Positions 7,809 through 16,071 of a stretch of 44,558 nucleotides of DNA are shown piece by piece (positions within the stretch are counted from its first letter, which is position 1; the number at the start of each line of letters is the position of its first letter). The position numbers were made by a program, and so were the translations under genes. The DNA lies in NCBI GenBank assembly GCA_035565615.1, contig DATMSB010000027.1:1-44558 (forward strand), given 5' to 3'. Below the pieces are notes generated by a model, which made no database searches, had not been told where the DNA came from, and saw only the letters and a list, made by a program, of their open reading frames with translations. This DNA is from Vulgatibacter sp035565615. GTDB lineage: Bacteria > Myxococcota > Myxococcia > Myxococcales > Vulgatibacteraceae.

Positions 7809-8281
7809 GCGCCCGCTGCCGCGAGGGTGGCCGCGGCGACGGCCGCGAAGCGAGCGCTCTTTCCGGCGGCGGTGAAGAGCGCGAACGGCACGACGCCCAC
7901 GCGAATGGCGCCCGCGCCGACGACCAGGAGATCGCCGAGGAGCGGCGCCCACGAGAGGAGCAGCGCCGGCGGGCCCCACCTCCGCATCGACGCGATCGCC
8001 CGCTCGAGGCGCGCCGGATCGGAGCGGGTCGCGCGGGTGGCCCAGCCGACGAGGCCGCCGCCGTCGGCCCGCCCCAGCCTACGCCCCAACCAGAAGAGCG
8101 TCGCCGCGCCGAGAAAGTTCCCCGCGGCGGCCACCGCGACGGTGAACACCGGCTCCGTGCCTCCGAGGAGCAGCGCGATCATCAGCGCCTCGGACGGGAT
8201 GGGGACGATCGAGCCGGCGAGGAAGGCGACGGCGAAGAGGCCGGGCAGGCCGTAGGCGGCGAGGGTGGCAGCGTCGGGCAT
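7805..8281 (-). CDS. YqaA/DedA-like VTT-domain membrane protein
   Basis: A 158-residue polytopic protein. Hydrophobic segments lie at about 8-24, 30-55, 56-68 and 103-155. The segment FAVAFLAGSIVPIPSEALMIALLL (here quoted in part: SIVPIPSEAL) is the conserved VTT/SNARE-associated re-entrant loop motif, and AAGNFLGAATLFWLGRRLG is the second motif. DedA-superfamily proteins act in membrane homeostasis, and some members transport or flip polyprenyl or phospho-lipids; the exact role of YqaA-type members is not known. It is the first gene of an apparent leftward operon with the AraC remnant and VOC gene. No clear ribosome-binding site is visible before the ATG. Confidence 0.85.
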   Translation of the reverse strand: MPDAATLAAYGLPGLFAVAFLAGSIVPIPSEALMIALLLGGTEPVFTVAVAAAGNFLGAATLFWLGRRLGRADGGGLVGWATRATRSDPARLERAIASMRRWGPPALLLSWAPLLGDLLVVGAGAIRVGVVPFALFTAAGKSARFAAVAAATLAAAGA

Positions 8282-8422
8282 GGCGTCGCGCCGATTCTAC
8301 CGGACGGGCGCCCCCTTTGCGCCGCCCCCGAACGTGGTCAGCTTCCTGTGGTGCCCCGCCGGCGAGCGAGGGCGGGACGGGCTTCGCGAAGAAGGTCGCC
8401 TGGCGACCGCAGGGGAGGAGAC

Positions 8423-9646
8423 GTGCAGGGCCTCGCCTGGCCGATCGCCGCCGTGGTGCTCGCGGCGCTCGCCGCGTTCGCGGCGGTGGAGCTGATCCAC
8501 CTCCTGATCCGCCGCTTCGGCGAGCGGTCACGGCTGCTCACCGCGCTCGGCGAGCACTCCCACCAGGCGTTCAAGTTCGCCGCCGTCGTCCTCGCCGTGT
8601 ACCTGTCGGTCGGTCAGGCGACGAGCGGCTTCGCGGACGAGCCCTGGCGCCGCGTGCTCCTCCACATCCTCCTCATCGCCGTGGTGGTCACCGTCGCCTG
8701 GCTGGTGGCGACCCTTCCGACCGCGGTGGAGCGGGTGGCGCTGGAGCGCCTCCGCGCCGACGTGCCCGACAACCGCCAGATCCGGCGGATGCGGACCCAG
8801 GTCGTGCTCCTGCGCCGCGTGGCCGTCACCGTGATCTGCGTCATCACCCTCGGCATCCTGCTCATGACGTTTCCGAACGTGCGGGCCATCGGCGCCAGCG
8901 TGCTGGTCTCGGCGGGCGTGATCGGCGCCATCGTGGCGATCGCCGCGCAGAGCCTGCTCGGGAACCTGCTCGCCGGCATCCAGCTCGTGCTCAGCGACGC
9001 CGTGCGCCTCGACGACGTGGTGGTCGTGGAGGGCGAGTGGGGGCGCGTCGAGACGCTCACCCTGAACTACGTGGCCGTGCAGATCTGGGACGACCGCCGG
9101 CTGATCCTGCCCACGTCCTACCTGACGACGAAGCCCTTCCAGAACTGGACGCGCACCCACGCCGCGCTCCTCGGCACCGTGGAGCTCGACGTCGACTGGT
9201 CGGTGCCCATCCAGGCCGCGCGCGACGCGCTCCGCCGCTTCGCGGAGGCGAGCCCGCTCTGGGACGGCCGCGTCTGCGTGCTGCAGGTCACCGACGCCAC
9301 CGAGGGAAGGCTCCGGCTCCGGGCCCTGATCAGTGCGGCCGACGCGGGCCGGCTGTGGGATCTACGCTGCCTCCTTCGCGAGCAGCTCGTGGTCTGGCTC
9401 CGCACCTACCAGCGGACCGCCCTCCCCCGCGTCCGCGCCGAGGTGGCGGATGGCGCAGTCCTGGGCCCACCGCCTGCCGCGGGACCGCGCTCGTCGGAGG
9501 ACGCGGCCCGGGCCCACGCGCGCGCCGCGGCGCGGGATCCCGACCTGGCGCGGGTCTTCGGTGGTAGCCTCGACGGCGAGGAGAGGGGGACGGTCTTCGT
9601 GGGTCCCGAGCCGGACCGCGAGGAGCAGGAGGTTCCGCCACCTTGA
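8423..9646 (+). CDS. MscS-family mechanosensitive channel
   Basis: A 407-residue membrane protein from a GTG start with GGGGAGGAG immediately upstream; an upstream in-frame GTG at 8348 would add 25 Arg-rich residues and lacks a good ribosome-binding site. Helices are predicted at about 5-28, 48-66, 78-98 and 131-149. The pore helix is at 155-185 (GASVLVSAGVIGAIVAIAAQ, SLLGNLLAGIQLVL), matching the MscS TM3 Gly/Ala pattern. The beta domain follows (DAVRLDDVVVVEGEWGRVETL, then RRLILPTSYL and FQNWTR). MscS channels release solutes on hypo-osmotic shock. The C-terminal ~110 residues are a divergent Ala/Arg/Glu-rich tail. The stop overlaps the next start (TTGA), so the SDR gene is co-translated. 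Confidence 0.9.
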   Translation: MQGLAWPIAAVVLAALAAFAAVELIHLLIRRFGERSRLLTALGEHSHQAFKFAAVVLAVYLSVGQATSGFADEPWRRVLLHILLIAVVVTVAWLVATLPTAVERVALERLRADVPDNRQIRRMRTQVVLLRRVAVTVICVITLGILLMTFPNVRAIGASVLVSAGVIGAIVAIAAQSLLGNLLAGIQLVLSDAVRLDDVVVVEGEWGRVETLTLNYVAVQIWDDRRLILPTSYLTTKPFQNWTRTHAALLGTVELDVDWSVPIQAARDALRRFAEASPLWDGRVCVLQVTDATEGRLRLRALISAADAGRLWDLRCLLREQLVVWLRTYQRTALPRVRAEVADGAVLGPPPAAGPRSSEDAARAHARAAARDPDLARVFGGSLDGEERGTVFVGPEPDREEQEVPPP

Positions 9647-10356
9647 GGTCGGCCTTCGTCGCCGGCGCCACCGGCTACACGGGCAGGGAGGTCGTGCGGC
9701 AGCTCCGGGAGAGGGGCGTGCGGACCGTCGCCCACGTCCGCCCCGGCACCGCGGCCACGCGGTGGGTGGACGCGTTCCGCGCCTGGGGGGCCGAGGTGGC
9801 GGAGGTCCCCTGGGAGCCCGATGCCCTGCGAGGCGCGATCGCCCGTGCGGAGGCCGACTTCGTCTTCTCGCTCGTCGGCACCACCCGCGCCCGCGCCAGG
9901 CGGGAGGCGCTCCAGGCGGAAGACATCTACGACGCGGTGGATTTCCGGCTGCACGCGATGCTCGTGGACGCGGCGGCGTCCGCCCGCCTCGGTGCGCGGC
10001 TCGTGTATCTGTCGTCGCTCGGCGCCGATGTCGCGGCGAGAAGCCCCTACCTCGCCGCGCGGGGCAGGTCGGAGCGCGCGCTGATCCAGAGCGGCCTGCC
10101 CTTCACCATCGCGAGGCCCTCGTTCATCAGCGGCCCGGATCGGGATCGCCCCCGGCGCCTGGAGCGGTTCACCGCTGGCCTCGCCGATGGCCTGCTCGCC
10201 TTCGCCGGCAGGCTCGGAGCGGCGCGCCTGCGGGAGCGCTACCGCTCGATCGACAACGTCTCCCTCGCCCGGGCGCTGATCGAGGCGGCGCTCGACCCGG
10301 CCATGGCCGGACGGATCGTCTGCGCGGAGGAGCTGCGGCGGCTCGCCGCGGGCTGA
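9643..10356 (+). CDS. NAD(P)-binding atypical SDR (NmrA/YwnB-like)
   Basis: A 237-residue Rossmann protein that starts almost at once with the nucleotide-binding loop GATGYTGREVV. The short TTG start overlaps the MscS stop as TTGA, and no ATG exists nearby. Other landmarks are FSLVGTTRARARREALQAEDIYDAVDF, a VYLSSLGADVAARSPYLAARGRSE stretch with Y at about 126 in the SDR 'S...Y...K' region (Lys is replaced, as in atypical members), and FTIARPSFISGP. It resembles the HTATIP2/Tip30-like branch of atypical SDRs. The substrate is unknown. Coupling to the mechanosensitive channel is seen in sequence; its meaning is unclear. A 39-nt gap separates its end from the convergent ygiD gene. Confidence 0.85.
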   Translation: MRSAFVAGATGYTGREVVRQLRERGVRTVAHVRPGTAATRWVDAFRAWGAEVAEVPWEPDALRGAIARAEADFVFSLVGTTRARARREALQAEDIYDAVDFRLHAMLVDAAASARLGARLVYLSSLGADVAARSPYLAARGRSERALIQSGLPFTIARPSFISGPDRDRPRRLERFTAGLADGLLAFAGRLGAARLRERYRSIDNVSLARALIEAALDPAMAGRIVCAEELRRLAAG

Positions 10357-10395
10357 GGACGACCCGGGGCCTCGCACGACGGAGCGGCGGCGCCG

Positions 10396-11256
10396 TCAGA
10401 GGTTCGTGTCCTCGGGCGGGACGACCTCCGGATCGGGGAGCCCCGCCGCGGGCGCGGTGGAGCGTGCGCCGGGAGGGCAATCGCCGAGCACGTACGCCGT
10501 CATGGAGAGCGCCCCGTAGGCGTAGCCGTCCACGAGCACCTTCGCCGGCTCGCCCGCCGCGGCGGCGAGCCCCGCCAGATAGACCACCGGGAGGAAGTGA
10601 TCGGGCGTCGGCACCGCGCGCGGGTAGTCGGGGTGATCCTCGAGGTACAGGATCTCGCCCGGATCCTCGCCAAGGACTTGGCGCGCACGCTCGTCGAAGC
10701 GCTGCGCCCATTCGAAGCCCTCCTCCGGCCGTTTCCAGTCGATGGCGCGCAGGTTGTGGACGACGTTGCCGCTGCCGAGGATCATCACTCCCCGATCGCG
10801 CAGCGGCGCGAGCCTCCTGCCGAGGTCGAAGTGGAAGGCCGCGTCCTTGCGGGCGTCGATCGAGAGCTGGATCACCGGGACGTCCGCATCGGGGAAGGCG
10901 TGCACCAGGACCGACCACGTCCCGTGGTCCAGGCCCCACCTATCCAGGTCGAGGCCCACGTGGGTGGGCTTCGCGATCTCCGCCACCTCCTCGGCGACGC
11001 CCCTGTCGCCGGGCGCCGGGTATTCGACCTCGAAGAGCTTCCTCGGAAAGCCGTAGAAGTCGTGGATCGTCCGCGGCCTCGACATCGCCGTGACGGCGCT
11101 GAGGTTCCCGTACCAGTGCGCGGAGATCATCACGATCGCCCGGGGCCTGGGGACCCCGGCGCCGAACGCCCGCCACGCCCCGGAGAATCGGTTCACCTCG
11201 AGGGCGTTCATCGGGCTGCCATGCCCCAGGAACGCTGCCGGTATCGCCTCGCTCAT
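10396..11256 (-). CDS. ygiD: YgiD-type extradiol ring-opening dioxygenase (LigB/DODA family)
   Basis: A 286-residue cytoplasmic protein of the E. coli YgiD/plant DODA (4,5-DOPA dioxygenase) family. All four expected His are present: H12 (FLGHGSPM), H47 (ISAHW), H167 (GSGNVVHNL) and H220 (PTPDHFLP), by recall equivalent to the zinc ligands and catalytic base of E. coli YgiD. Other hallmarks are DFYGFP, EYPAPGD and GLDHGTW. The ATG at 11256 was preferred over 11271 because it places MSEAIPAAFLGHGSPM in the usual position. Its physiological substrate is not known; YgiD converts L-DOPA in vitro. A second, exported paralogue lies at 20471-21382. Confidence 0.92.
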   Translation of the reverse strand: MSEAIPAAFLGHGSPMNALEVNRFSGAWRAFGAGVPRPRAIVMISAHWYGNLSAVTAMSRPRTIHDFYGFPRKLFEVEYPAPGDRGVAEEVAEIAKPTHVGLDLDRWGLDHGTWSVLVHAFPDADVPVIQLSIDARKDAAFHFDLGRRLAPLRDRGVMILGSGNVVHNLRAIDWKRPEEGFEWAQRFDERARQVLGEDPGEILYLEDHPDYPRAVPTPDHFLPVVYLAGLAAAAGEPAKVLVDGYAYGALSMTAYVLGDCPPGARSTAPAAGLPDPEVVPPEDTNL

Positions 11257-11319
11257 CCACCGAGCATACACGGCGAGGAGACCCGGATCCCACGGCCCGC
11301 CGCCTGGATGGCAGCGGCC

Positions 11320-11508
11320 CTACCGGCGCGCGACCCGCCCGCCGACCCGTTCCGGGCGAGGGCGGTCGATCCGGTCCCGCCCGGCGGCCTCGCAGACCGC
11401 CTCGGCGCCGGACGGCGGGGCCTCACAGATCCGCCGCCGCTCGTGGCAGTCCTCGCACGCCGAGAGGACGGTCGCGAGGAGGAGGGCCATGGCGCAGCGG
11501 CGGGACAA
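11320..11508 (-). CDS. Small predicted lipoprotein
   Basis: A 62-residue product from a TTG with AAGGAG 7 nt upstream; an internal ATG at 11490 is an alternative. It begins MSRRCAMALLLATVLSAC, a short signal peptide with a good lipobox (LSAC). The mature part has three more Cys (EDCHERRRIC, EAVCEAAG) and ends in an Arg-rich tail. No family is recognised. The signal peptide, lipobox and ribosome-binding site together make it likely real, but it is short. The 288 nt upstream (11509-11796) hold no gene that I can support. Confidence 0.5.
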   Translation of the reverse strand: MSRRCAMALLLATVLSACEDCHERRRICEAPPSGAEAVCEAAGRDRIDRPRPERVGGRVARR

Positions 11509-11796
11509 CGCACGCTCCTTCGTCGAAGACCGGAAGGAGCCCCTGCGCGGGCGGCTCGCCGCGGGTGCGGTCCCCTCGCCGGCATCGCCCCGGTGAAGGT
11601 GATTTCGTCCCGGTTCGGGCGCTGCCCCCGATTTGTATGCAACCCCCGCGGCGCCGGAGGGCGCGCCCTCGAAGGCGACGCCGTGGCGCGAGGGTCAGCG
11701 CCCCGGCGGTCGATGCACGTCGTAGTCGAAGCGATCGGCGCGCTCCTCGACCCGAGCGTCCATCGTGGATCCCCGCTTCGCTGCGATCGGCCGAGC

Positions 11797-12421
11797 TCAG
11801 TGCACCACCACGGTGCAGGCGCAGGTGGCGCCGGGCGCGCAATCCTCCCAGTCCTCGTCGATGCAGCGCAGGCCGGCGCAGCACCCCGCGCTGGGGGTGC
11901 AGGGCTGGCCGGGCTGACCGCAGCTCGCGCCCTCCTCGCAGGTGCCGGAGTGGCTGCCGGGCGGGATGTGGCACGAGAGCCCCAGGCAGCAGTCGCCGCT
12001 CGCGGTGCAGGCCTCCCCGACCGCTGCTTCGCGGGCGACGAGTGCTGCAGCGGCGCGTGCTCGGCCACGGGAGGGGAGGCGGGCTACTGCAGGACCGTCG
12101 CGGGCGCCGGCGCCACCGGCTGCGTCGCCGACGGAAACCCCTGCTCCAAGGGATCCACCTGCTGCTCCCGCATCTGCGCCTCTCCCGTGGACGCGCATCC
12201 CGGGCCTCCGCCGGTGCCCGCTCCTCCGGCCCCGCCGACGCCGATCGTCCCGCCGCCACCTCCCGATGCTCCCCCGGCGCGCCGCCCGATCCCCCTGGTT
12301 CTGGAGCCCCCGCCACCCCGCCTCTGCCGGCGTCGCCTCCCCCGGATCCTCCGCCTCCCTCGGAGGTGCAGGCGGCGAGCAGCAGCGGGGCCGCAGCGGT
12401 TGCCACGAATCGGGCGCCCAT
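11797..12421 (-). pseudogene. Cysteine-rich lipoprotein gene broken by frameshifts and an internal inversion
   Basis: From ATG 12421 (GGAAGGAGG upstream) the frame reads a lipoprotein signal MGARFVATAAAPLLLAAC and a Gly/Ser linker. Near 12270 the Gly-rich coding continues in a second frame (GGTIGVGGAGGAGTGGG, then PGCASTG). The 3' part, in a third frame, is GEACTASGDCCLGLSC, GQPGQPCTPSAGCCAGLRC and a CACTVVVH end at 11797. Between these parts the cysteine-module coding is on the opposite strand (see 12022-12186). The ancestral product was a secreted lipoprotein with a Gly-rich stalk and several C...CC...C modules, as is common in myxobacteria. No intact protein can now be made. The AT-rich upstream region still looks like a promoter. 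Confidence 0.7.
12022..12186 (+). other. Inverted ~165-bp cysteine-module segment
   Basis: Read on the plus strand, this segment encodes CFAGDECCSGAC, GGEAGYC, TGCVADGNPCSKGSTCCSRIC and then ASP. This has the C...CC...C spacing of the modules coded on the minus strand on both sides. Flipped back, its end would join as ASP then VGEACTASGDCC without breaking frame. The other junction is out of frame by one base, which agrees with a frameshift already present in the Gly-rich part. Left and right of it the same reading direction gives antisense of the lipoprotein (poly-Pro opposite poly-Gly). Exact ends are uncertain by several bases. Confidence 0.65.
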
Positions 12422-12472
12422 GATCGTCCTCCTTCCGGCGCGGATGGCGCCGCGACTCTGGAGGATGCCATA

Positions 12473-12488
12473 TCCAAATACTCCAAAT
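12473..12488 (-). promoter_or_regulatory. AT-rich direct repeat upstream of the lipoprotein remnant
   Basis: On the minus strand, ATTTGGA occurs twice with a 9-bp period in an otherwise GC-rich region, 52-67 nt before the lipoprotein ATG and inside the 202-nt gap between divergent genes. It may be a promoter or operator element. No clear -35/-10 pair can be assigned. Confidence 0.3.
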
Positions 12489-12623
12489 CTGCTCTATGCG
12501 AGACAGGAGCCCACATCGCCCCCGCCGCCGGGCACACGCCCGTGCCCGGCGATCCCCCGAGCGACGGCTTGGCAGCCGCTTTCCGCCGCCCCACCGTGCC
12601 GTGACGGAGAGCGAGGCTGCGGG

Positions 12624-13676
12624 ATGGACGAGGGGGATCAGCGCGTCGTGGGCGAATTCATCGGCCCGGACGACGAACGGTGGCTCGGGTTGGTGGTGGC
12701 GGCACCCCACGACGTCTACCACCTGCCCGCCTACGCGGAGGTCAGTGCCGGCGCGTGCGGCGGGAGCGCCCTGGCGTTCTTGGGGGAGGTCGGCGGCGCG
12801 AGCTGCCTCATCCCCCTGATCGAGACGAAGATCCCGATCGCGGGCTGGTCGGACTGGTCCGACCTCTCCTCTCCCTACGGCTACGGGAGCCCCCTCCTCT
12901 CCGGAGATCCGGCGCGGTTCGGCGCGCTCCTGCGCCTCTTCTCCACCGCCGCGGCCGCGCGAAGCTGCGCGTCGATCTTCCTTCGCAGCCACCCGCTCCT
13001 CCCGCCGCGCATCGCCGATCCCGCGAGCTTCGGGGTGGAGTGGACGCCGCGGGGTTCCACGGTCTCGATCGATCTGCGCAAGCCCGAGGAGCAGCTCTGG
13101 AAGGAGCTGCGCAAGGATCACCGCTCCGGGCTGCGCCGGTTGATCGCCGCGGGCTTCACCTCCCGCTTCGACGACTGGAAAGATCACGACCGCTTCGTGG
13201 AACTGTACCTGTCGACGATGAGCCGGGTGGGCGCCCGCTCGTCATACCTCTTCTCGCCGCGATACTTCGAGGATCTGCGCGAGCGACTCCGCGAGGAGAC
13301 CCACCTCTGCACGGTGCTGGCGCCGGACGGGAGGATCGCCGCCGCCGCGCAGTTCTTCCGCTGCGGCGACCTCCTCCAGGGCCACCTGATGGGCTGGGAC
13401 GAGGAGTTCAAGAGCCTCGCGCCGGCGAAGCTCACCGTCTGGGAGATCGCGAGGTGGGGGCGCGAGGCCGGGGCCAGCCGGCTGCACCTGGGCGGGGGCC
13501 TCGGCGGCGAGAACGACGCACTCCTGCACTACAAGAGCGGCTACTCCCGGGATCGGCACCCGTACCACACGCTCGCGCTCGTGCCCGATCGGGAGGTGTA
13601 CGGGGCGATCTGCGAGGCGGCCGGGCGGCTGCCGGACTCCGCGTACTTTCCGGCGTACCGCGCCGACGCCGCCTGA
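12624..13676 (+). CDS. FemAB/GNAT-like N-acyltransferase
   Basis: A 350-residue protein of the peptidoglycan-bridge/'GNAT (PF13480-like)' type. It starts with YHLPAYAEV, an early motif of FemAB-like proteins, and later has LWKELRKDHRSGLRRLIAAGF, then FVELYLSTMSRVGARSSYLFSP, a CTVLAPDGRIAAAAQFFRCGD strand pair, and a characteristic HLGGGLGG followed by KSGYSRDRHPYHT. Such proteins transfer aminoacyl groups from tRNA, or acyl groups from CoA, to cell-wall, polysaccharide or lipid substrates; FemAB-related members also occur in exopolysaccharide clusters. The substrate here is unknown and no polysaccharide genes are adjacent. The start ATG has only a weak GAGG-like site upstream. Confidence 0.78.
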   Translation: MDEGDQRVVGEFIGPDDERWLGLVVAAPHDVYHLPAYAEVSAGACGGSALAFLGEVGGASCLIPLIETKIPIAGWSDWSDLSSPYGYGSPLLSGDPARFGALLRLFSTAAAARSCASIFLRSHPLLPPRIADPASFGVEWTPRGSTVSIDLRKPEEQLWKELRKDHRSGLRRLIAAGFTSRFDDWKDHDRFVELYLSTMSRVGARSSYLFSPRYFEDLRERLREETHLCTVLAPDGRIAAAAQFFRCGDLLQGHLMGWDEEFKSLAPAKLTVWEIARWGREAGASRLHLGGGLGGENDALLHYKSGYSRDRHPYHTLALVPDREVYGAICEAAGRLPDSAYFPAYRADAA

Positions 13677-13766
13677 AGGCGCCGCGCTCCCTCTCCGATG
13701 AAAAGCAGGTCGTGGGAAGCCTCTCCGTTGGAGTACGCTTCGTCCCACACGGATCGGAGGGTACGA

Positions 13767-14870
13767 ATGGGACGCCGCCACGGGTATGCACTCCTCACGC
13801 TCGTCTTCGCCGCGTGCGAGACCTCGACGGGCGGCACCGGCGGAGGTGGAGGCGGAGGCGGAGCCTCCCATCCCGACCCGTACGAGATCGAGGTCTTCGA
13901 CGCGGTGCGGATCAACAGCCACGCCGAGCAACCCAACTTCCAGCGGGCCTCCGCCACCGTGGACTTCGGCCCGAGCCCCTTCGCCAAGGCCACCCTCCAC
14001 GTGGAGCTCGAGTCCACCTGCTACCCGTTCTCGAAGTGGCTGGAGAACACGCCGCCCGCGGGGCACAACTGGCCCGCCGACTGCGACGCGTTCGATCGCA
14101 ACTTCGAGTTCCTCCTCGATCCACCCGCCGCCGAGGGCGGGCGGCCGGCGCTGGAGCTGGTGCGGGCCATCACCCCCTTCGGCGGCCCCATGCGCTTCGA
14201 GGTGGATCTCACCGACCTCGCCAACGGCCTCCCCGGCGAGCATGAGATCGTCACCACCATCGCCACCTGGTCGGACGCCGCCGGGATCGTCAGCGGCGCC
14301 AACGGCGGTTGGAACGTGAGCGCCCGGCTCGAGATGGTCCCGGGCGAGGCGCCCAGGCGGGTGATCGCGGTGGTGCCGCTCGCGAACCTGAACCAGACCT
14401 CCGCGGGCGGGCCCGGGCCGATCCCGTTCACCGTCCCCGAGGGGACCCGGAGCGCCCGCCTCGAGTACCGCGTCACTGGGCACGGCGGCGGCGAGGGGGA
14501 GTTCGGCATCTGCATCGGCCCCGCCGACGAGTTCTGCAAGCGGACCCACACCCTCCTCGTGGACGGCGAGGAGCTGGACTCCTTCGTCCCCTGGCGAAGC
14601 GACTGCGGCGACAACTGCACCGTCACCCGCAACGACGTCACCGGCATGGCGGACTTCGAGTACTGCCTGGAGAACCCCTGCGGCGACATGCGCAGCGTCC
14701 GCGCCTCCCGGGCGAACTGGTGCCCGGGGACGGTGACGCCTCCTTTCGAGTGGAGCGACGTCGACGCCCTGCTCGCCCCCGGCTCCCACACCTTCTCCTT
14801 CGACATCGGCGAGGTGGCCGACGGCGGATCCTGGCGGGTGTCGGCGGTGTACTACGCCTTCGGGGAGTAG
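13767..14870 (+). CDS. PNGase F-like lipoprotein (peptide-N-glycosidase)
   Basis: A 367-residue protein with GGAGG 6 nt upstream of the ATG. A short signal peptide ends in FAAC (C17), followed by a Gly-rich stalk (about 23-33), so it should be an anchored lipoprotein. The body is two beta-sandwich domains. The C-terminal one carries EYRVTGHGGGEGEF, DEFCKRTHTLLVDGEELDSF, PWRSDC and the strongly diagnostic RANWCPG, followed by a 'GSHTFSFDI' strand, matching the jelly roll of peptide-N4-(N-acetyl-glucosaminyl)asparagine amidase F. PNGase F removes N-glycans from glycoproteins by cleaving the Asn-GlcNAc amide. Cys residues are paired as in an extracytoplasmic protein. Activity and target are inferred. 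Confidence 0.8.
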   Translation: MGRRHGYALLTLVFAACETSTGGTGGGGGGGGASHPDPYEIEVFDAVRINSHAEQPNFQRASATVDFGPSPFAKATLHVELESTCYPFSKWLENTPPAGHNWPADCDAFDRNFEFLLDPPAAEGGRPALELVRAITPFGGPMRFEVDLTDLANGLPGEHEIVTTIATWSDAAGIVSGANGGWNVSARLEMVPGEAPRRVIAVVPLANLNQTSAGGPGPIPFTVPEGTRSARLEYRVTGHGGGEGEFGICIGPADEFCKRTHTLLVDGEELDSFVPWRSDCGDNCTVTRNDVTGMADFEYCLENPCGDMRSVRASRANWCPGTVTPPFEWSDVDALLAPGSHTFSFDIGEVADGGSWRVSAVYYAFGE

Positions 14871-14881
14871 GTCCGGCTCCC

Positions 14882-14913
14882 TCGCGCGAGGGGCCCCCTC
14901 GAGGCTCGCGCGA
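14882..14913. terminator. Inverted repeat between convergent genes
   Basis: TCGCGCGAG (14882-14890) and CTCGCGCGA (14905-14913) form a perfect 9-bp stem around a 14-nt loop that itself contains GGGGCCCC. It occupies the 43-nt gap between the PNGase F-like gene and the convergent GGDEF gene, directly touching the latter's stop. No T-tract is present, so it may only act as a stem that blocks read-through or protects the 3' ends. Confidence 0.4.
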
Positions 14914-16071
14914 TCACGCCGCCTCGCGAACGCGATCCCGGCCCTCCTCCTTGGCGCGGTAGAGCGCCTCGTCCGCCCGGGCGATGAGCTGCGCGAAGTC
15001 CAGCGCGGCCTCCCGGCCCCAGGCGACGCCGAGGCTGACGGTCACCGCAATCTCGGCCCCGCCGACCCGCGCCCGGGCGCCGGCCATCGCCTCTCGCAGC
15101 CGCAGGGCGAGCTTGCGGGCGCGGGCCCGGGAGGCGCCGGGCAAGACGACGCAGAACTCCTCACCGCCCCACCGGCCCACCACGCCGCCGCCCTGGACGC
15201 ATCCGGTGGCCACCGCCGCGAAGTGCCGCAGTGCCGCGTCTCCGGCCGCGTGGCCGTGGGTGTCGTTGACGAGCTTGAAGTGATCGAGGTCGGCGAGGAG
15301 CACGGCGCAGGCCTGCCCCTTGCGCCGGCAGAGCTCGAGGATCCGCGCCGCCTCCTCCCGGAGCGCCCGGCGGTTGAACAGGCCGGTGAGGCCGTCGGTA
15401 TGGGCGGCGTCGCCCAGCCGCAGCATCAACCCCTGGCACATCAGGCCCACCGCGGCGAAGACCCACGCGGTGTGGAAGAAGACGGCGCCGAGGGCGGCGA
15501 TCGCGGACGGCTCGAGGCGGAGCGCGCTCGCGAGCCGATCGCCCGCAAGGCCGGTCGCGAAGAGGAACGCCGCGTGCGCCACGTAGAGGAGCGCGATGAG
15601 GCGCACCACCGCCCGCTGCGGGGCAGGGCCGTGCGCCACGAAGGTCCAGGCGATCGCCAGCGACGCGACGATGCCCGCCGCCGACAGCACGAAGAGGCCC
15701 GGGCGCGGCCCGATCGCCGCCGCCGCCACCACCGCCGCGACGCCGAGGAAGGGCGGCGTCCACGGATGCGGGACGCCGCAGTAGGCCCGCGAGCCCACCC
15801 ACACCAGCGCGAACCCCAGGAAGAGGACGCCGCTCCCGAGCGGGCCCGCGAGGGGATGCTCGAGGCGAAAGGCGAGGCGCCCCACCGTGACCAGCCCCGT
15901 GCCCAGCACCCAGCATCGGAGCGCCAGCTGGGGGATGGTGCGGGTGCGCGGGGACGAGGTCTCCCGGTCGAGGTGGCGCTGCACCAGGGTGCCGACGAGC
16001 ATCAGCAGGAGGGTGAGCTCCACGCTCACCACGGCCTCGACGGTGGCCAGCGTCTCCGGATCCAGCCTCAC
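14914..16071 (-). CDS. Membrane GGDEF diguanylate cyclase, second of tandem pair
   Basis: A 385-residue protein with an N-terminal membrane domain of about six helices (residues about 8-215) and a C-terminal GGDEF domain. It keeps DGLTGLFNRRAL, LLADLDHFKLVNDTHGHAAGD and the signature as WGGEEF, so it should make c-di-GMP from two GTP. The inhibitory I-site RxxD expected just before the signature is absent: the matching stretch is QGGGVVGRWGGEEF. The GTG start overlaps the stop of the upstream paralogue (GTGA), so the two are translationally coupled. The N-terminus MRLDPETLATVEAVVSVEL is homologous to the start of its neighbour, showing a gene duplication. Confidence 0.9.
   Translation of the reverse strand: MRLDPETLATVEAVVSVELTLLLMLVGTLVQRHLDRETSSPRTRTIPQLALRCWVLGTGLVTVGRLAFRLEHPLAGPLGSGVLFLGFALVWVGSRAYCGVPHPWTPPFLGVAAVVAAAAIGPRPGLFVLSAAGIVASLAIAWTFVAHGPAPQRAVVRLIALLYVAHAAFLFATGLAGDRLASALRLEPSAIAALGAVFFHTAWVFAAVGLMCQGLMLRLGDAAHTDGLTGLFNRRALREEAARILELCRRKGQACAVLLADLDHFKLVNDTHGHAAGDAALRHFAAVATGCVQGGGVVGRWGGEEFCVVLPGASRARARKLALRLREAMAGARARVGGAEIAVTVSLGVAWGREAALDFAQLIARADEALYRAKEEGRDRVREAA

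Noticed and set aside
11695..11763. A 22-codon minus-strand frame (MDARVEERADRFDYDVHRPP)
   Set aside because: It reads like plausible protein, but it is too short to support and no family is known.
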